DNA of 64,000 nt from Marasmius tenuissimus (Eukaryota; Basidiomycota; Agaricomycetes; Agaricales; Marasmiaceae): NCBI GenBank assembly GCA_029532415.1, contig JAQOTA010000046.1, positions 2,170,001-2,234,000 on the forward strand. The letters are read 5' to 3'. Shown here piece after piece: positions 1 through 9,265 of the stretch. Position 1 is the first letter of the stretch. Each line of letters begins with the position of its first letter. The position numbers and the translations under genes were made by a program. The notes beneath the pieces are model-generated. The model saw only the letters and a list, made by a program, of their open reading frames with translations, searched no databases and was not told the origin of the DNA.

Positions 1-486
1 CCACCCATGAGTTGATTTGATACTGAACTGTTTGAGCCAAATTCAAGCTGCGGCGACCTCAACTAATGTTGCATGGATGATGGAGGTCAAAGTGAAAGTC
101 GCATCACGACAGTGAAATAGCCTATAGGCTCCGATGAATTCCCACGACTCTTCCACTACCACCATGTTCAACTTTCACGACGCAATCACTGCTATCTTGC
201 ACTACATTCAGTCCCAATTTAGTCATAAGTCATCTTTGCCTTACCGTTGTCACTCTTCTCCGCACAATTTCCGACGGGTTTCACCCGACGATCATTCTAA
301 ATTTCGATCCATGCAATGGGATCCAACGTTCACATTGAGGATAAACTTAGCACGCGCACCGGCGAATATCTAGCCTAGCAGCACGACGTCGATGATACCA
401 GGGATAAACCGAAGATCATCTCATGATCGACCACTGTGCAGCACTTATAAAGTACCTCTGCGTACCGGTCAGGTCAGCTTGGAACG
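1..486. other. 5' intergenic region of the GH28 gene
   Basis: I see no supported gene here. Short open frames on both strands lack splice context or recognisable sequence. The last 45 bases hold the likely core promoter of the polygalacturonase gene: a TATAAA at 446-451, about 40 bp upstream of its start codon. Confidence 0.6.
446..451 (+). promoter_or_regulatory. TATA box of the GH28 gene
   Basis: The sequence TATAAA lies 36-41 bases upstream of the ATG at 487. That is a plausible TATA position for a fungal gene with a very short 5' leader. Confidence 0.5.
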
Positions 487-1862
487 ATGTACCAACTCAT
501 ACGGGTCGCCACGATCTTCACCTCCTTCCTCTATGCAGCGGCATATCCATCCGCCCCGACGAAACGTGCAACATGTACTGTTGCTTCCGCTGGTAGTGCC
601 AGCACTGACGACGTACCAGTGATCGAGGCTGCGATCAAGAGTTGCGGAAACGGTGGAATCATTCTGATTCCTGCTGGGAAGACTTTTATGATTCGGTCTA
701 CGTTGGATTTCACTGGGTGTACCAATTGCGAAGTCCAAATTGAGGGGACATTGAAGATGTCGGATGATACCAACTTCTGGAATGGTGTGAGAGCAGCGAT
801 CCTCTTGACGAACATCAATGGTGCTACCGTCCATTCCACAACGGGATCAGGCGTCGTTGATGGTAATGGTGTACCGTTCTGGCAGAGTATGTTCCAGTGC
901 TCTTATCCTCCGTCGTAGATCTCATCAAGTTTTGCTTTCCCCTCAGAATTTGCCTCAGACAGCTCGTTCAAGCGACCGACTTTGATGTATATCTCAGGTG
1001 GCTCCAAAATAACCGTCGAAAATCTCCAGTTCAAGAACCCTCCGAACGTGTTTCACTCCGTCACGGATGGTGCTACGAACGTCGTGTATCGCGGCCTTAA
1101 CCTGAACGCGACTCCGAAGGACGGCGCGACACCCAAGAATACGGACGGTTTCGACGTAGGAAAGTCCACGACGGTAACGATTGCCAACACCAAGGTCACC
1201 AATCAAGATGACTGTGTCGCATTCAAACCCGGATGCAACCTTGTAACCGTCACCAACATCACTTGCACCGGTTCGCATGGCCTCTCAGTCGGCAGCCTTG
1301 CAAAGGGCGGAGACGATGTGGTATGTAGCGTCGTCTCACTCTTATTTTCTCGTCCATTGTGGGCTCACCTTCCCTCCTAGGTTACGAATGTCATCGTAAA
1401 TGGTGCCACCATGATAGACTCAACGAAAGCCACTGGTATCAAGCTTTACGATGGAGCGTCCGGGCATGGTGTCGCTACCGTCCGGAACGTCACCTTCCAG
1501 AATATTGACGTCCAAAACTGCGAATATGCGGCACAGATTCAGAGCTGCTATGGGGCTGATTCGGGAAGCTGTGTTGCGAGTAAACATACCGTTGATGGTG
1601 TGTATTGGAAGGGGATTAGAGGCACGACGTAAGTGAAACAATACCGTCATGCGAAGTTTACCTGGCTCAAAAGCAGCATACCTTGTTCAGCGCCACGAAG
1701 TTTGACCCAACCGTAGCGAACATGAACTGTCCGGCGTCAGGAACGTGTAACATTTTCTTCCAGGATTTCACGGTCAAGGCGCCATCCGGAAAAGCGAACG
1801 TACTTTGTTCTGCCGTTGATAGTAATCTTGGAGTGTCTTGTAGTGGAAGTGCTTCAGGATGA
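487..1862 (+). CDS. secreted polygalacturonase, glycoside hydrolase family 28 (exo-type)
   Basis: Four exons (487-886, 947-1320, 1381-1628, 1691-1862) join to 397 residues. An N-terminal signal peptide (MYQLIRVATIFTSFLYAAAY) indicates secretion. The GH28 parallel beta-helix motifs are present: NTDGFDV, NQDDCVAFKPG with the catalytic Asp pair, and GSHGLSVGSLA with the catalytic His. Family members hydrolyse alpha-1,4-galacturonan in pectin; FKPG and SHGLSVGSL resemble exo-acting enzymes. The position usually occupied by the RIK motif reads GIK (ATGIKLYDG), so the substrate-binding Arg is replaced; exact substrate is therefore uncertain (galacturonan, xylogalacturonan or oligomers). All three introns are 60-62 bp with GT-AG ends. 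No frameshift is seen. Confidence 0.9.
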
Positions 1863-2236
1863 ATGAATGCTGGAACCCGTGATGCTTTTTTGATTCGTCG
1901 CTGTGATCACCATCAGATCGTTAAGTCAAGATTGACGAGACAGCTGTTGAGACTCCGCCGGACCATAAATCTCAAACGAGGGCATAAGTAGACGTTGAGG
2001 CGGGAGTGGACATATTGCTAACTCATATGTCGTTGAATGGTTGCGGTGCCACCGCAGTCGTGCAGGTTCAACATGTAACTACCGTGCAGCTTTCGCATGT
2101 CCTCAAGATGCGGGCCGCATGAACTGGCGCTAGTAGTGAAATGAAAGCACCGGTAAATATACATGCATTAATAGGAACACAGTTACACGAGAAGCTTGCG
2201 TTCATAGATCGTGTCTGTCATACATCAACTGCATCC
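1863..2236. other. convergent 3' intergenic region
   Basis: This stretch lies between the ends of the GH28 gene (+) and the phytase gene (-). I see no coding exon and take it as shared 3' untranslated and terminator sequence. Confidence 0.5.
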
Positions 2237-4308
2237 TCATTGAAAACATCTTTCAAAATCGCCCTCTCCGTTGTTCCTCGCATAGCTCTGGCTCTTCACG
2301 AACGCGTCTAACGCGCACAGCCCCGATCCAGGTCCATGACGAGAGCAGAACGCAAGGGGCTGCAAAGCGTCATTCACGAATATCCTCACGAATTCCTCTT
2401 TGCCATGTCCAAACCTCCTCTTGGTCTTACATTCCAACTTCTCGACAACCATTCTGGCAGCGAACGGTACCAACTGGCTCGCCCTCCATGTTCTGCTCTC
2501 GTTCGGAACTTCTGGGTTGAGAGCGGCTGGCTGCTTGAAAAGCCCGATCGTTGCGTAAATAGGTATCATCTGATTATCATGAGAGAAATCTGCGTAGACC
2601 GTTCTGTTCAACGGGAACGTGATCGGAGAGGAATCAAGAGTGTGGTTCACTTGTGTTGAGTCCTGGACTGGGGTTGAGGTGAGACGGGAGAGGAGTTCGT
2701 TGACGTAGCCGACGCCTTGAACTGGACCGAGTGGATTGCCATATCTGTGCGAATCGTTCCATCAGAGAGTATGATATGATTGAGAACAATACGTACCCAG
2801 TGTTGTAGAACTTGTCCAAATCACCGACGTACTCGAAGTCTTCGAATTCCTCTCGCGTGAACAATTCGCAGAAAGGGCTATGTCCATGGTTGTCCTTGTA
2901 CTTCCCATCTAGTGAGTGGGCGACGGTGTCAAAGGCACAGAGAGACAGTAAGGCGTATATTTCCTGATCTATCAGGTTTGCCCCAGGTGCTCCTGGAGAT
3001 GGGTAATGAGTACCTTTTACTGTTTGGAGCCGAAGTGCAGGAAAAACTATACCTTTATTGAGCCTTCTCGTTATCGGAGGGGCGAACACACTGATCCATT
3101 TGCTTGTTTGCTCGTCCGAGCCCCCTGCTGCGGGACAGTTGTTATCGTCTAGCGTGTTGTTGGCGCCGTTCTAGATCACAGGACTACCGTCAGCAAAGTC
3201 GGTACCGAAAGAACAAGCAAGAGACACTCATACAGCTTCCGATATTGTGACAGAAAGAACAGGGTTGTAATGTCCGTTACTCGCTTCGCTGAACCCTGCA
3301 GGTGAGAAAGTTCACGATTAGATTCAGAGTGTTCGAGATATACCAGTGGGGTAAACTGTTCACCTGCGGTCCAATTCGTCGCGCTTAAGATCACCCGATC
3401 GGATTCAGATGCACGAACGAAGGGTAAAGTGTCCTTTGAGATGAGTTTGGCGTATCGTTTAAAAGCTATTTCTCCTGCCAAAAACGATCTGTACAGGTGA
3501 GGGCCTGGTCAACTTCAGGACACACGATGAGTAATGTCGACACACTGTTGAGCTCCAGAAGGTACTAGGTCATCCGTACCCAAGTCATACTCGTAAGATT
3601 TCAGGAAAGCCAGCTTTGGGTCCTGAACATCATCTTTGACGTTCAGAAGTTTGGATACGGCCGACACGATCATCATAGCAGCCCCAGTGGTCGGATACCG
3701 TGCACCATGTCGTTGAAGCTAATGACACAAGGGCGTTTACTCGATGGTCAGAACCCATGGTACCCAAAACAAAGAGTTCTACGCACAATGTTGGCCTGGG
3801 TGATCTCGCATCCATGAGGAGGTCCAACGTATCGTTCCACCGGGAAAAATGGTGAATACTGTGCCCATAATTGTTCCAGGGGAGCTGAGTCAACGCCCTG
3901 CCCATACACATCTCGTGCGTCAATGAAGGTACCAATCCCTGCATTCGTGCTTCCAGTAACAGCGATCGCCCAAGTCAAGCCCAGGCTTAAACCAGCAAAT
4001 ATTGTGAGGATGATCATCGCCCTGAAGCTCCGCCACGCTCGTGAACGTGGACTTGGTAGCGATTCCCAAGGTGCGGTCGCATTAGTATGAGATCGAGAAG
4101 CCCGACAGTGAGAAGATGGCGGTTGTGTGTGAAAGTGAATGCTGTCATAGATTGGATATTTCTCATCCACTAAGGGTCGTTTGTCGTCGTCTTTAGCAAT
4201 CCAGCGCCGTTCTTGAGGGTTCGTCATCGTCGTCTTGGGAGTCGTGGTCGTCGTGGAGGTAGGGAGCTCTTGACTTGACCTGAATGGAGCATGCGTAGCC
4301 ACGTTCAA
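2237..4308 (-). CDS. histidine acid phosphatase / phytase with N-terminal membrane anchor
   Basis: Multi-exon minus-strand gene. The catalytic signature LQRHGARYP appears once a short intron is removed (donor in exon 1 near 3790, acceptor near 3720). The distal proton-donor motif is SHDNQMI near 2560, followed by CSRHGPGSGLCALDAFV with conserved Cys residues. Together these define branch 2 histidine acid phosphatases, which release phosphate from phytate or other esters. The N-terminus is unusual: about 95 polar residues and then one hydrophobic stretch (MIILTIFAGLSLGLTWAIAV) rather than an ordinary cleavable signal peptide, suggesting a type II membrane protein with an extracytoplasmic catalytic domain. 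A second in-frame Met at about 4227 could be the real start. The gene diverges from TAH18 with 104 bp between starts. Confidence 0.88.
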
Positions 4309-4412
4309 ATTGTCTGAAAGTTGCCGACCTAGCCTGCAAGCAGCACGTTTTTGTCATAACGCACGTTCCATTGTTAGCGACCCTGGACCACCACCACACC
4401 ACCACCACCGTC
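4309..4412. promoter_or_regulatory. bidirectional promoter, phytase / TAH18
   Basis: Only 104 bp separate the start codons of the phosphatase (-) and the diflavin reductase (+). Transcription of both must begin in or next to this segment. No clear TATA box is visible. Confidence 0.5.
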
Positions 4413-6705
4413 ATGGCCGACAATGACCGCGACATCTTGGTTCTCTACGCGACAGAGACGGGAACTTCACAGGATGCAGCAGATAAAATTGCTCGGTATT
4501 GCCGTCGCGGACATATTAGATCGAGAATCATGAATGTTAATCGGTATCCACCGGTGAGTTTTTTATCTCCTCAGTTTCTCGGATATTGACCCTTTTTCAT
4601 TACAGGCGGACCTCATATCGGAGACACTTGTAGTTTTTGTAGTCTCGACAACAGGATCTGGCATCGAGCCTAGGTCAATGAAGGAGATGTGGACAATGCT
4701 ACTGCGCTCTGATTTACCATCCGATCTATTCGAAGACCTTCAATTCGCTGTCTTTGGACTTGGAGATACCTCGTACGAAAAGTTTTGCTGGCCAGCTAAA
4801 AAGCTGTTTCGTCGCTTGAAGAGTCTTGGTGCAGAGGAGATCTGTGAGCTGGGAGAAGGAGATGAACAACATCGATTAGGGTTGAGTGCTTTCATACATC
4901 CCTGTGGGGGGTAACTTCTCATCGAAATCTCGTCGCAGTATAGATGGAACCCTGGATCCGTGGATAGACCGCCTGTTTGAGGCACTCCTACAAGTTCTCC
5001 CATTACCATCAGGCCTCGGGATAATACCTGAAAGTAGCGTTCCTCCTTCCAGAGTTTCATTTTCTCCGGCTCCAGAGAATGTGCTCGCATCAGATCCGCT
5101 CAAAAGCGCTGAAGGGTATTTCGACGCGGTTGTCAGCTGCCACAGGAGGATAACCAGCGAGGACTGGTTCCAGGATGTTCGTCACTTGGAGTTTACGTCA
5201 GAACAGGACATACAGTTCGTAATTCGCTGCAGGAGGCATTGCCCGTGTTCTAACATAGTACTAGATACTCTCCAGGCGACATTGCAGTCATCCATCCTAG
5301 AGCACAGCCTGACCAGGTCGACGAATTTTTGGAATCTATGCAATGGAAAGAGACATCCGAGGAATACTTCGTCATCGAACACACGCAAAGGGGTATGGTG
5401 CTCTAAAACGCCTCCGTAATCTTCGTGTTGACTAAGTCCCGCTATGTAGACCAATCTCTTCCCGAACACCTGCCTGACAAAAGCTGCCTGCGCGAATTAT
5501 TCACGCGTTACTTGGATTTCAACGCTGTACCGCGGCGATCATTTTTCCAATACCTCCGGTACTTCACCCAAGACACAATGGAGGTGGAACGGTTGGACGA
5601 GTTCTTGGCTGAGTCCGGCGCAGTGAGTCATTCCTTGCTTTTTCATGCATGTACCGAGAAAGCTGACGTCCGACACAGGATGACTTGTATGAGTACTGCT
5701 ATCAAGTGAAACGTACGATACGGGAAGTACTCTCCGAGTTCCGAGGGGTGAAAATACCTCGGGAGTACATTTTCGATGTCTTTCCTCCCCTGAGACCCCG
5801 GGAGTTCTCGATCGCGAGCTCGGTCAAGGTCAGCCACATCTTCGATTTGGGGAATACGGGGTACGGGGAATGCTCACCACCAACGCCGTCGATCTTCCAG
5901 AAGCACCCTCGCCAAATTCATTTGTGCGTCGCGATGGTGAGGTACAAGACAAAGTTGCGAGTTCCACGGCGGGGAGTGTGTTCCGTGTACCTTGCATCTT
6001 TGAAGGAAGGTGAGGCTGGGTTTCTCCTGCCTTAGTTAGAGATGCTGATGAACAATCTCGTTTTTGATTGTCTCATCAGGTGACTCTGTAAGGATATGTC
6101 TGAAGGATGGATTCATCAAGCTGCCACCAAATGGGAAAACTCCGGTGATATGTGTTGGCCCCGGAACTGGCATAGCTCCCATGAGGGCTGTCATAGAGGA
6201 GCGGATAGAACATCAGTCGTACAGTGGGTCTCTTGTTCACCCTCTCGTCATTTGATCTGCGTTCACCTTCACTCGGTTCAGATAACACCTTGTACTTTGG
6301 GTGTCGGTCGGCTCGCAAAGACCACCATTATCGGACCGAATGGGAGTCATATGCTGCCGCAAAGGAACTTGTCTATAGAGTTGCCTGTTCCCGAGACGGA
6401 CCTGAAGGCGTTCAGCGCACGTACGTACAGGCACTCATCAAAGAGGACAGCGAGAAGATCTGGGATTTGATAGAGCACCACAAAGCTTGGGTTCTCATCT
6501 CTGGGTGATTGATATGACTCATTATTCTCATTCTGGGTGCATTGCTAATGGCGCGTACAGATCGTCGAACAAAATGCCAGCTGCGGTGAAGCAGGCACTG
6601 CATCGATGTGCTAAGGAACATGGCGGCAAGACGGTTGACGAATCTGCTGAGTATGTTCGGACTTTGGAACGAACGGGAAGGTTGATTGAGGAATGTTGGA
6701 GCTAG
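4413..6705 (+). CDS. TAH18: NADPH-dependent diflavin oxidoreductase (Fe-S cluster assembly electron donor)
   Basis: Spliced product of about 587-611 residues. The FMN flavodoxin domain begins ILVLYATETGTSQDAADKIA and contains FVVSTTGSG and FAVFGLGDTSYEKFCWPAKK. The FAD region carries REFSIASS, followed by the NADPH-binding GPGTGIAPMRA and the family C-terminus ISGSSNKMP to EECWS. By family knowledge it passes electrons from NADPH to Dre2/anamorsin in cytosolic Fe-S assembly. Introns assigned from sequence: 4554-4605, 4881-4938, 5215-5264, 5393-5449, 5623-5678, 6010-6079, 6224-6281 and 6505-6560. An in-frame 72-nt GT-AG segment at 5829-5900 is probably a further intron, since removing it gives the compact SSVKKHPRQIHLC typical of the family. 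Start at 4413 is preferred over the upstream in-frame ATG at 4371 because the flavodoxin strand follows at once. Confidence 0.95.
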
Positions 6706-7360
6706 CTCTCCTTGGTCCTTGTTAAGACGTTCTTGGTCCTCGTAATGTGCGTGTGTTACACGGTATCGGCGCCATATAGAGTGCCCTAGGAAGTAATGTA
6801 AGCCACCGGTTCCGGTACCTATGCTTTGGCAACCTGGTGACGACATGCAACTGGCCCGCGGGAATGCCGCATTCCCAAAATGGTCGTTTTTCATTCATCA
6901 TTCGTATTGTTCGTCTAAACCGTGTTGTTCAGGAAATTACCGAACAAGCTCAGCATGACGTTTCTGATATGATATTCTACGCATATGGAGCATGGGAGGT
7001 GCCATTCGTCCCTTTTTGGCCTCCCTTTTAGCACGATGCAGGGCAATGCAGAAAACGATAGCCTTACCTGACTCTACTACGAACATGCAGCGTCCACGTT
7101 TAGTGATCTGAATGCCCGTTGGTGCCTCACTCGGTGAGTAATAATACTTGCTCCCCGTGTCTGACTCGGTTGAAGGTTCGATTCGCGATCGAAAATGTAT
7201 TTTAGAGTAAAACTCCCACTCCGCCGTCGCCGGTCCCCTAATCGATCACATCTCTCCGAGATGTTCTGAAAAGTAAACGGCGCCTAGGCAACACCGGGGA
7301 CCATATAAGAACCGTGCAGGATCCAGGCTTTTCCCAACAGCACGCATCTTTACTTTCTCC
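6706..7360. other. intergenic region upstream of the peroxidase gene
   Basis: No coding exon can be supported. The final 60 bases contain a TATAAG near 7304-7309, placed about 50 bp before the peroxidase ATG. Confidence 0.5.
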
Positions 7361-8149
7361 ATGGACTCTGATCATCCTTACATTCCCTCTGAATTTCCCA
7401 AAGAGAGCAGGTCTCCCTGCCCGGCCTTGAACGCGCTTGCGAACCATGGGTATATGTAGGTCAATTCCGTCTCACTCAGAGAGGCTCGAGGAGTAACGCG
7501 CTCCATTTCTAGCCCTCGTTCAGGAAAGGACATCGACCTCAAGACCATCTTGACCGCCATCACTTCGGTGTACAACTTTTCGTATCCATTGGCGCTTCTT
7601 TTGGCCATCCCAGCGCTCTTGTTATACGGAAAGCTCAATTTCAACTCGAGCATCTTTTTCTGGAACTGGAATATCACCTTCGACCTTGCGTCCTTGTCGA
7701 AACTCGGCGCGTTCAGGATAGCACACAAGGCCTCCCACGCGCATCCCGACTTCCCCTCCCACTCTCCCGACCCCGCTCTAGTACGTGATGTGGTCTCCCG
7801 TGCCCACAAGGACATCGGTGGGTCGGAGCCAGGTTTGACACTCCACGACATCGCTACTATCCGTGTTGAGCGAGAGGCTCGGTTGGACAAACCCCTGGAC
7901 ACGCTTCACGTCCAGATCGCTCAGGGTGAAAGTGCCTTGCTTTACCACGTCCTTCGGAACCATTATGGCTCGACCGACATGGTTCCTGCCTCCCGCCTTG
8001 CTCAATGGCTTGGGGAGGAACGTCTCCCAGACAACTGGTGGACAGAGGTTAGGCCGCCGCAGACCCTTGGCCTTGTGGAGGTGCGACGTACAGCAGATGA
8101 GGTCGGGGAGATCATGACGGCTGTGCGTACTTCTGGACCGCGCGCATGA
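7361..8149 (+). CDS. heme-thiolate peroxidase family protein (UPO/chloroperoxidase-like) with altered acid-base motif
   Basis: Two exons (7361-7455 and 7513-8149) encode 243 residues. The first exon ends in SPCPALNALANHGYI, carrying the PCP motif whose Cys is the proximal heme ligand in aromatic peroxygenases and chloroperoxidases (Peroxidase_2 family). A hydrophobic patch (YPLALLLAIPALLLYG) and ESALLYHVL near the C-terminus fit short family members. The distal motif, normally E-H-D in IEHDAS, reads IAHKAS: His is kept but the acid-base Glu is Ala and the Asp is Lys. Normal peroxygenase chemistry is therefore doubtful, and the protein may bind heme for another role. No signal peptide is obvious at the N-terminus MDSDHPYIPSEF, so it may be intracellular. 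Confidence 0.85.
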
Positions 8150-8444
8150 AGGCCTTGCGAACATGCTTTTCACGTTTTGCTTTTAAGATTTTGCTTTTTC
8201 ATACCTACCTCGACGTTCTTTGTATGATGTATATGTATCCACTGATATTGACTCGGAGAGATAGACTCTGGACTTTTGGACTTTGGACTGTACATAGCTT
8301 ACTTATGATCTAACGGACCATGGACATGGTTCCTGTACAATTGTTATGGTGTAGTTACTCGATGGAATAGTACATTGAGAGCTGCTTATAACAGGATTCC
8401 GTTTAAGAACGTGACTTGGGCGCGTTCCCCCGAGTACAGGGTGC
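8150..8444. other. convergent intergenic region
   Basis: This lies between the ends of the peroxidase gene (+) and the small GPI-type gene (-). I see no gene here. Confidence 0.5.
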
Positions 8445-9038
8445 TTACAGTTGGGTCAGGGTGTAGCAAGCGAGAACTGCCACCAATGAACCCAAAAGAC
8501 TTGACTGAGGCGCTTCGCTCAAGCCCCCGTTCTGCCCAGAGCTTGCTGGAGAAGAAGCGGAAGACGTATTCGAAGGAGCTCCGCCGCTTGCCGTGTTACT
8601 CAGGCTGTTGGCTGTGCTCTGGCCAACCGACCCGCTGTAATGCAATAATGTCATTTTTGGAGTAATGTTATTGCATCAACACCAACCTGCTCGAAACTGA
8701 GATCGACGATACGCCGGTGGGCGTCGCGGGGTTAGACAAGGTCGAGAGAGTAGGTGTGACGGGAGGGAAGGATTCTGTCGTTATCGGAGGAGGTAGAGTG
8801 TGTGATATAGGAATTGGCGAGATAACACTCGGATCGAACACGGACCTCCTATGGGTATTAGCGCCAACACGCCAGATTGAACGACACAAATAGCCTACCT
8901 ACTGGAGGTTGTGCTCTCTCCAGATATTGGCGACACAGGTTCCACAGTGAAAGACGTTACAGGGCTCAGCTGGGCAACAGCTCCGAATGCCAGAGGAGAG
9001 CAAGCTGCTAATGAATTTGCTAGTTTTGAAATCTTCAT
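8445..9038 (-). CDS. small Ser/Thr/Pro-rich secreted protein, probable GPI anchor
   Basis: Three exons (9038-8899, 8848-8687, 8634-8445) join in frame to 163 residues. The N-terminus MKISKLANSLAACSPLAFGA resembles a weak signal peptide. The body is low-complexity and rich in Ser, Thr and Pro, ideal for O-glycosylation. The C-terminus is a small-residue stretch followed by a hydrophobic tail (LLGSLVAVLACYTLTQL) ending at the stop, as in GPI-anchored wall proteins. A TATAAAAG on the minus strand at about 9073-9080 supports transcription. An in-frame ATG at 9059 is less likely because it sits too close to the TATA box. I recognise no family; a structural cell-wall or surface role is inference. 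Confidence 0.6.
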
Positions 9039-9072
9039 GGAAGGAATGCAGTGGTGCATGCTCTGAGCACGC

Positions 9073-9080
9073 CTTTTATA
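9073..9080 (-). promoter_or_regulatory. TATA box of the small GPI-type gene
   Basis: On the minus strand the sequence reads TATAAAAG, about 35 bp upstream of the chosen start at 9038. It supports this otherwise unrecognised gene. Confidence 0.5.
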
Positions 9081-9265
9081 GCTACGCGTAGCTCATATTC
9101 CATACTGAGGCTAATCACTTACGCTAGCGAATAACACCTAATTATAGTCGCAATCGAATCAGTTGACCTCTGAGATATTGAGCAGACGTAGTATTTGCCT
9201 TCCTGCAATTCAGAATATGACACATAGTACCCACGACTCCCACAATGATTGAGCTAGTCCAAAAA

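Noticed and set aside
134..373. Short plus-strand frame before the GH28 gene
   Set aside because: Low-complexity start and no domain; it lies in the promoter region.
4881..5449. Apparent frameshifts inside TAH18
   Set aside because: Three reading-frame changes are fully explained by GT-AG introns (4881-4938, 5215-5264, 5393-5449) that restore family-conserved sequence.
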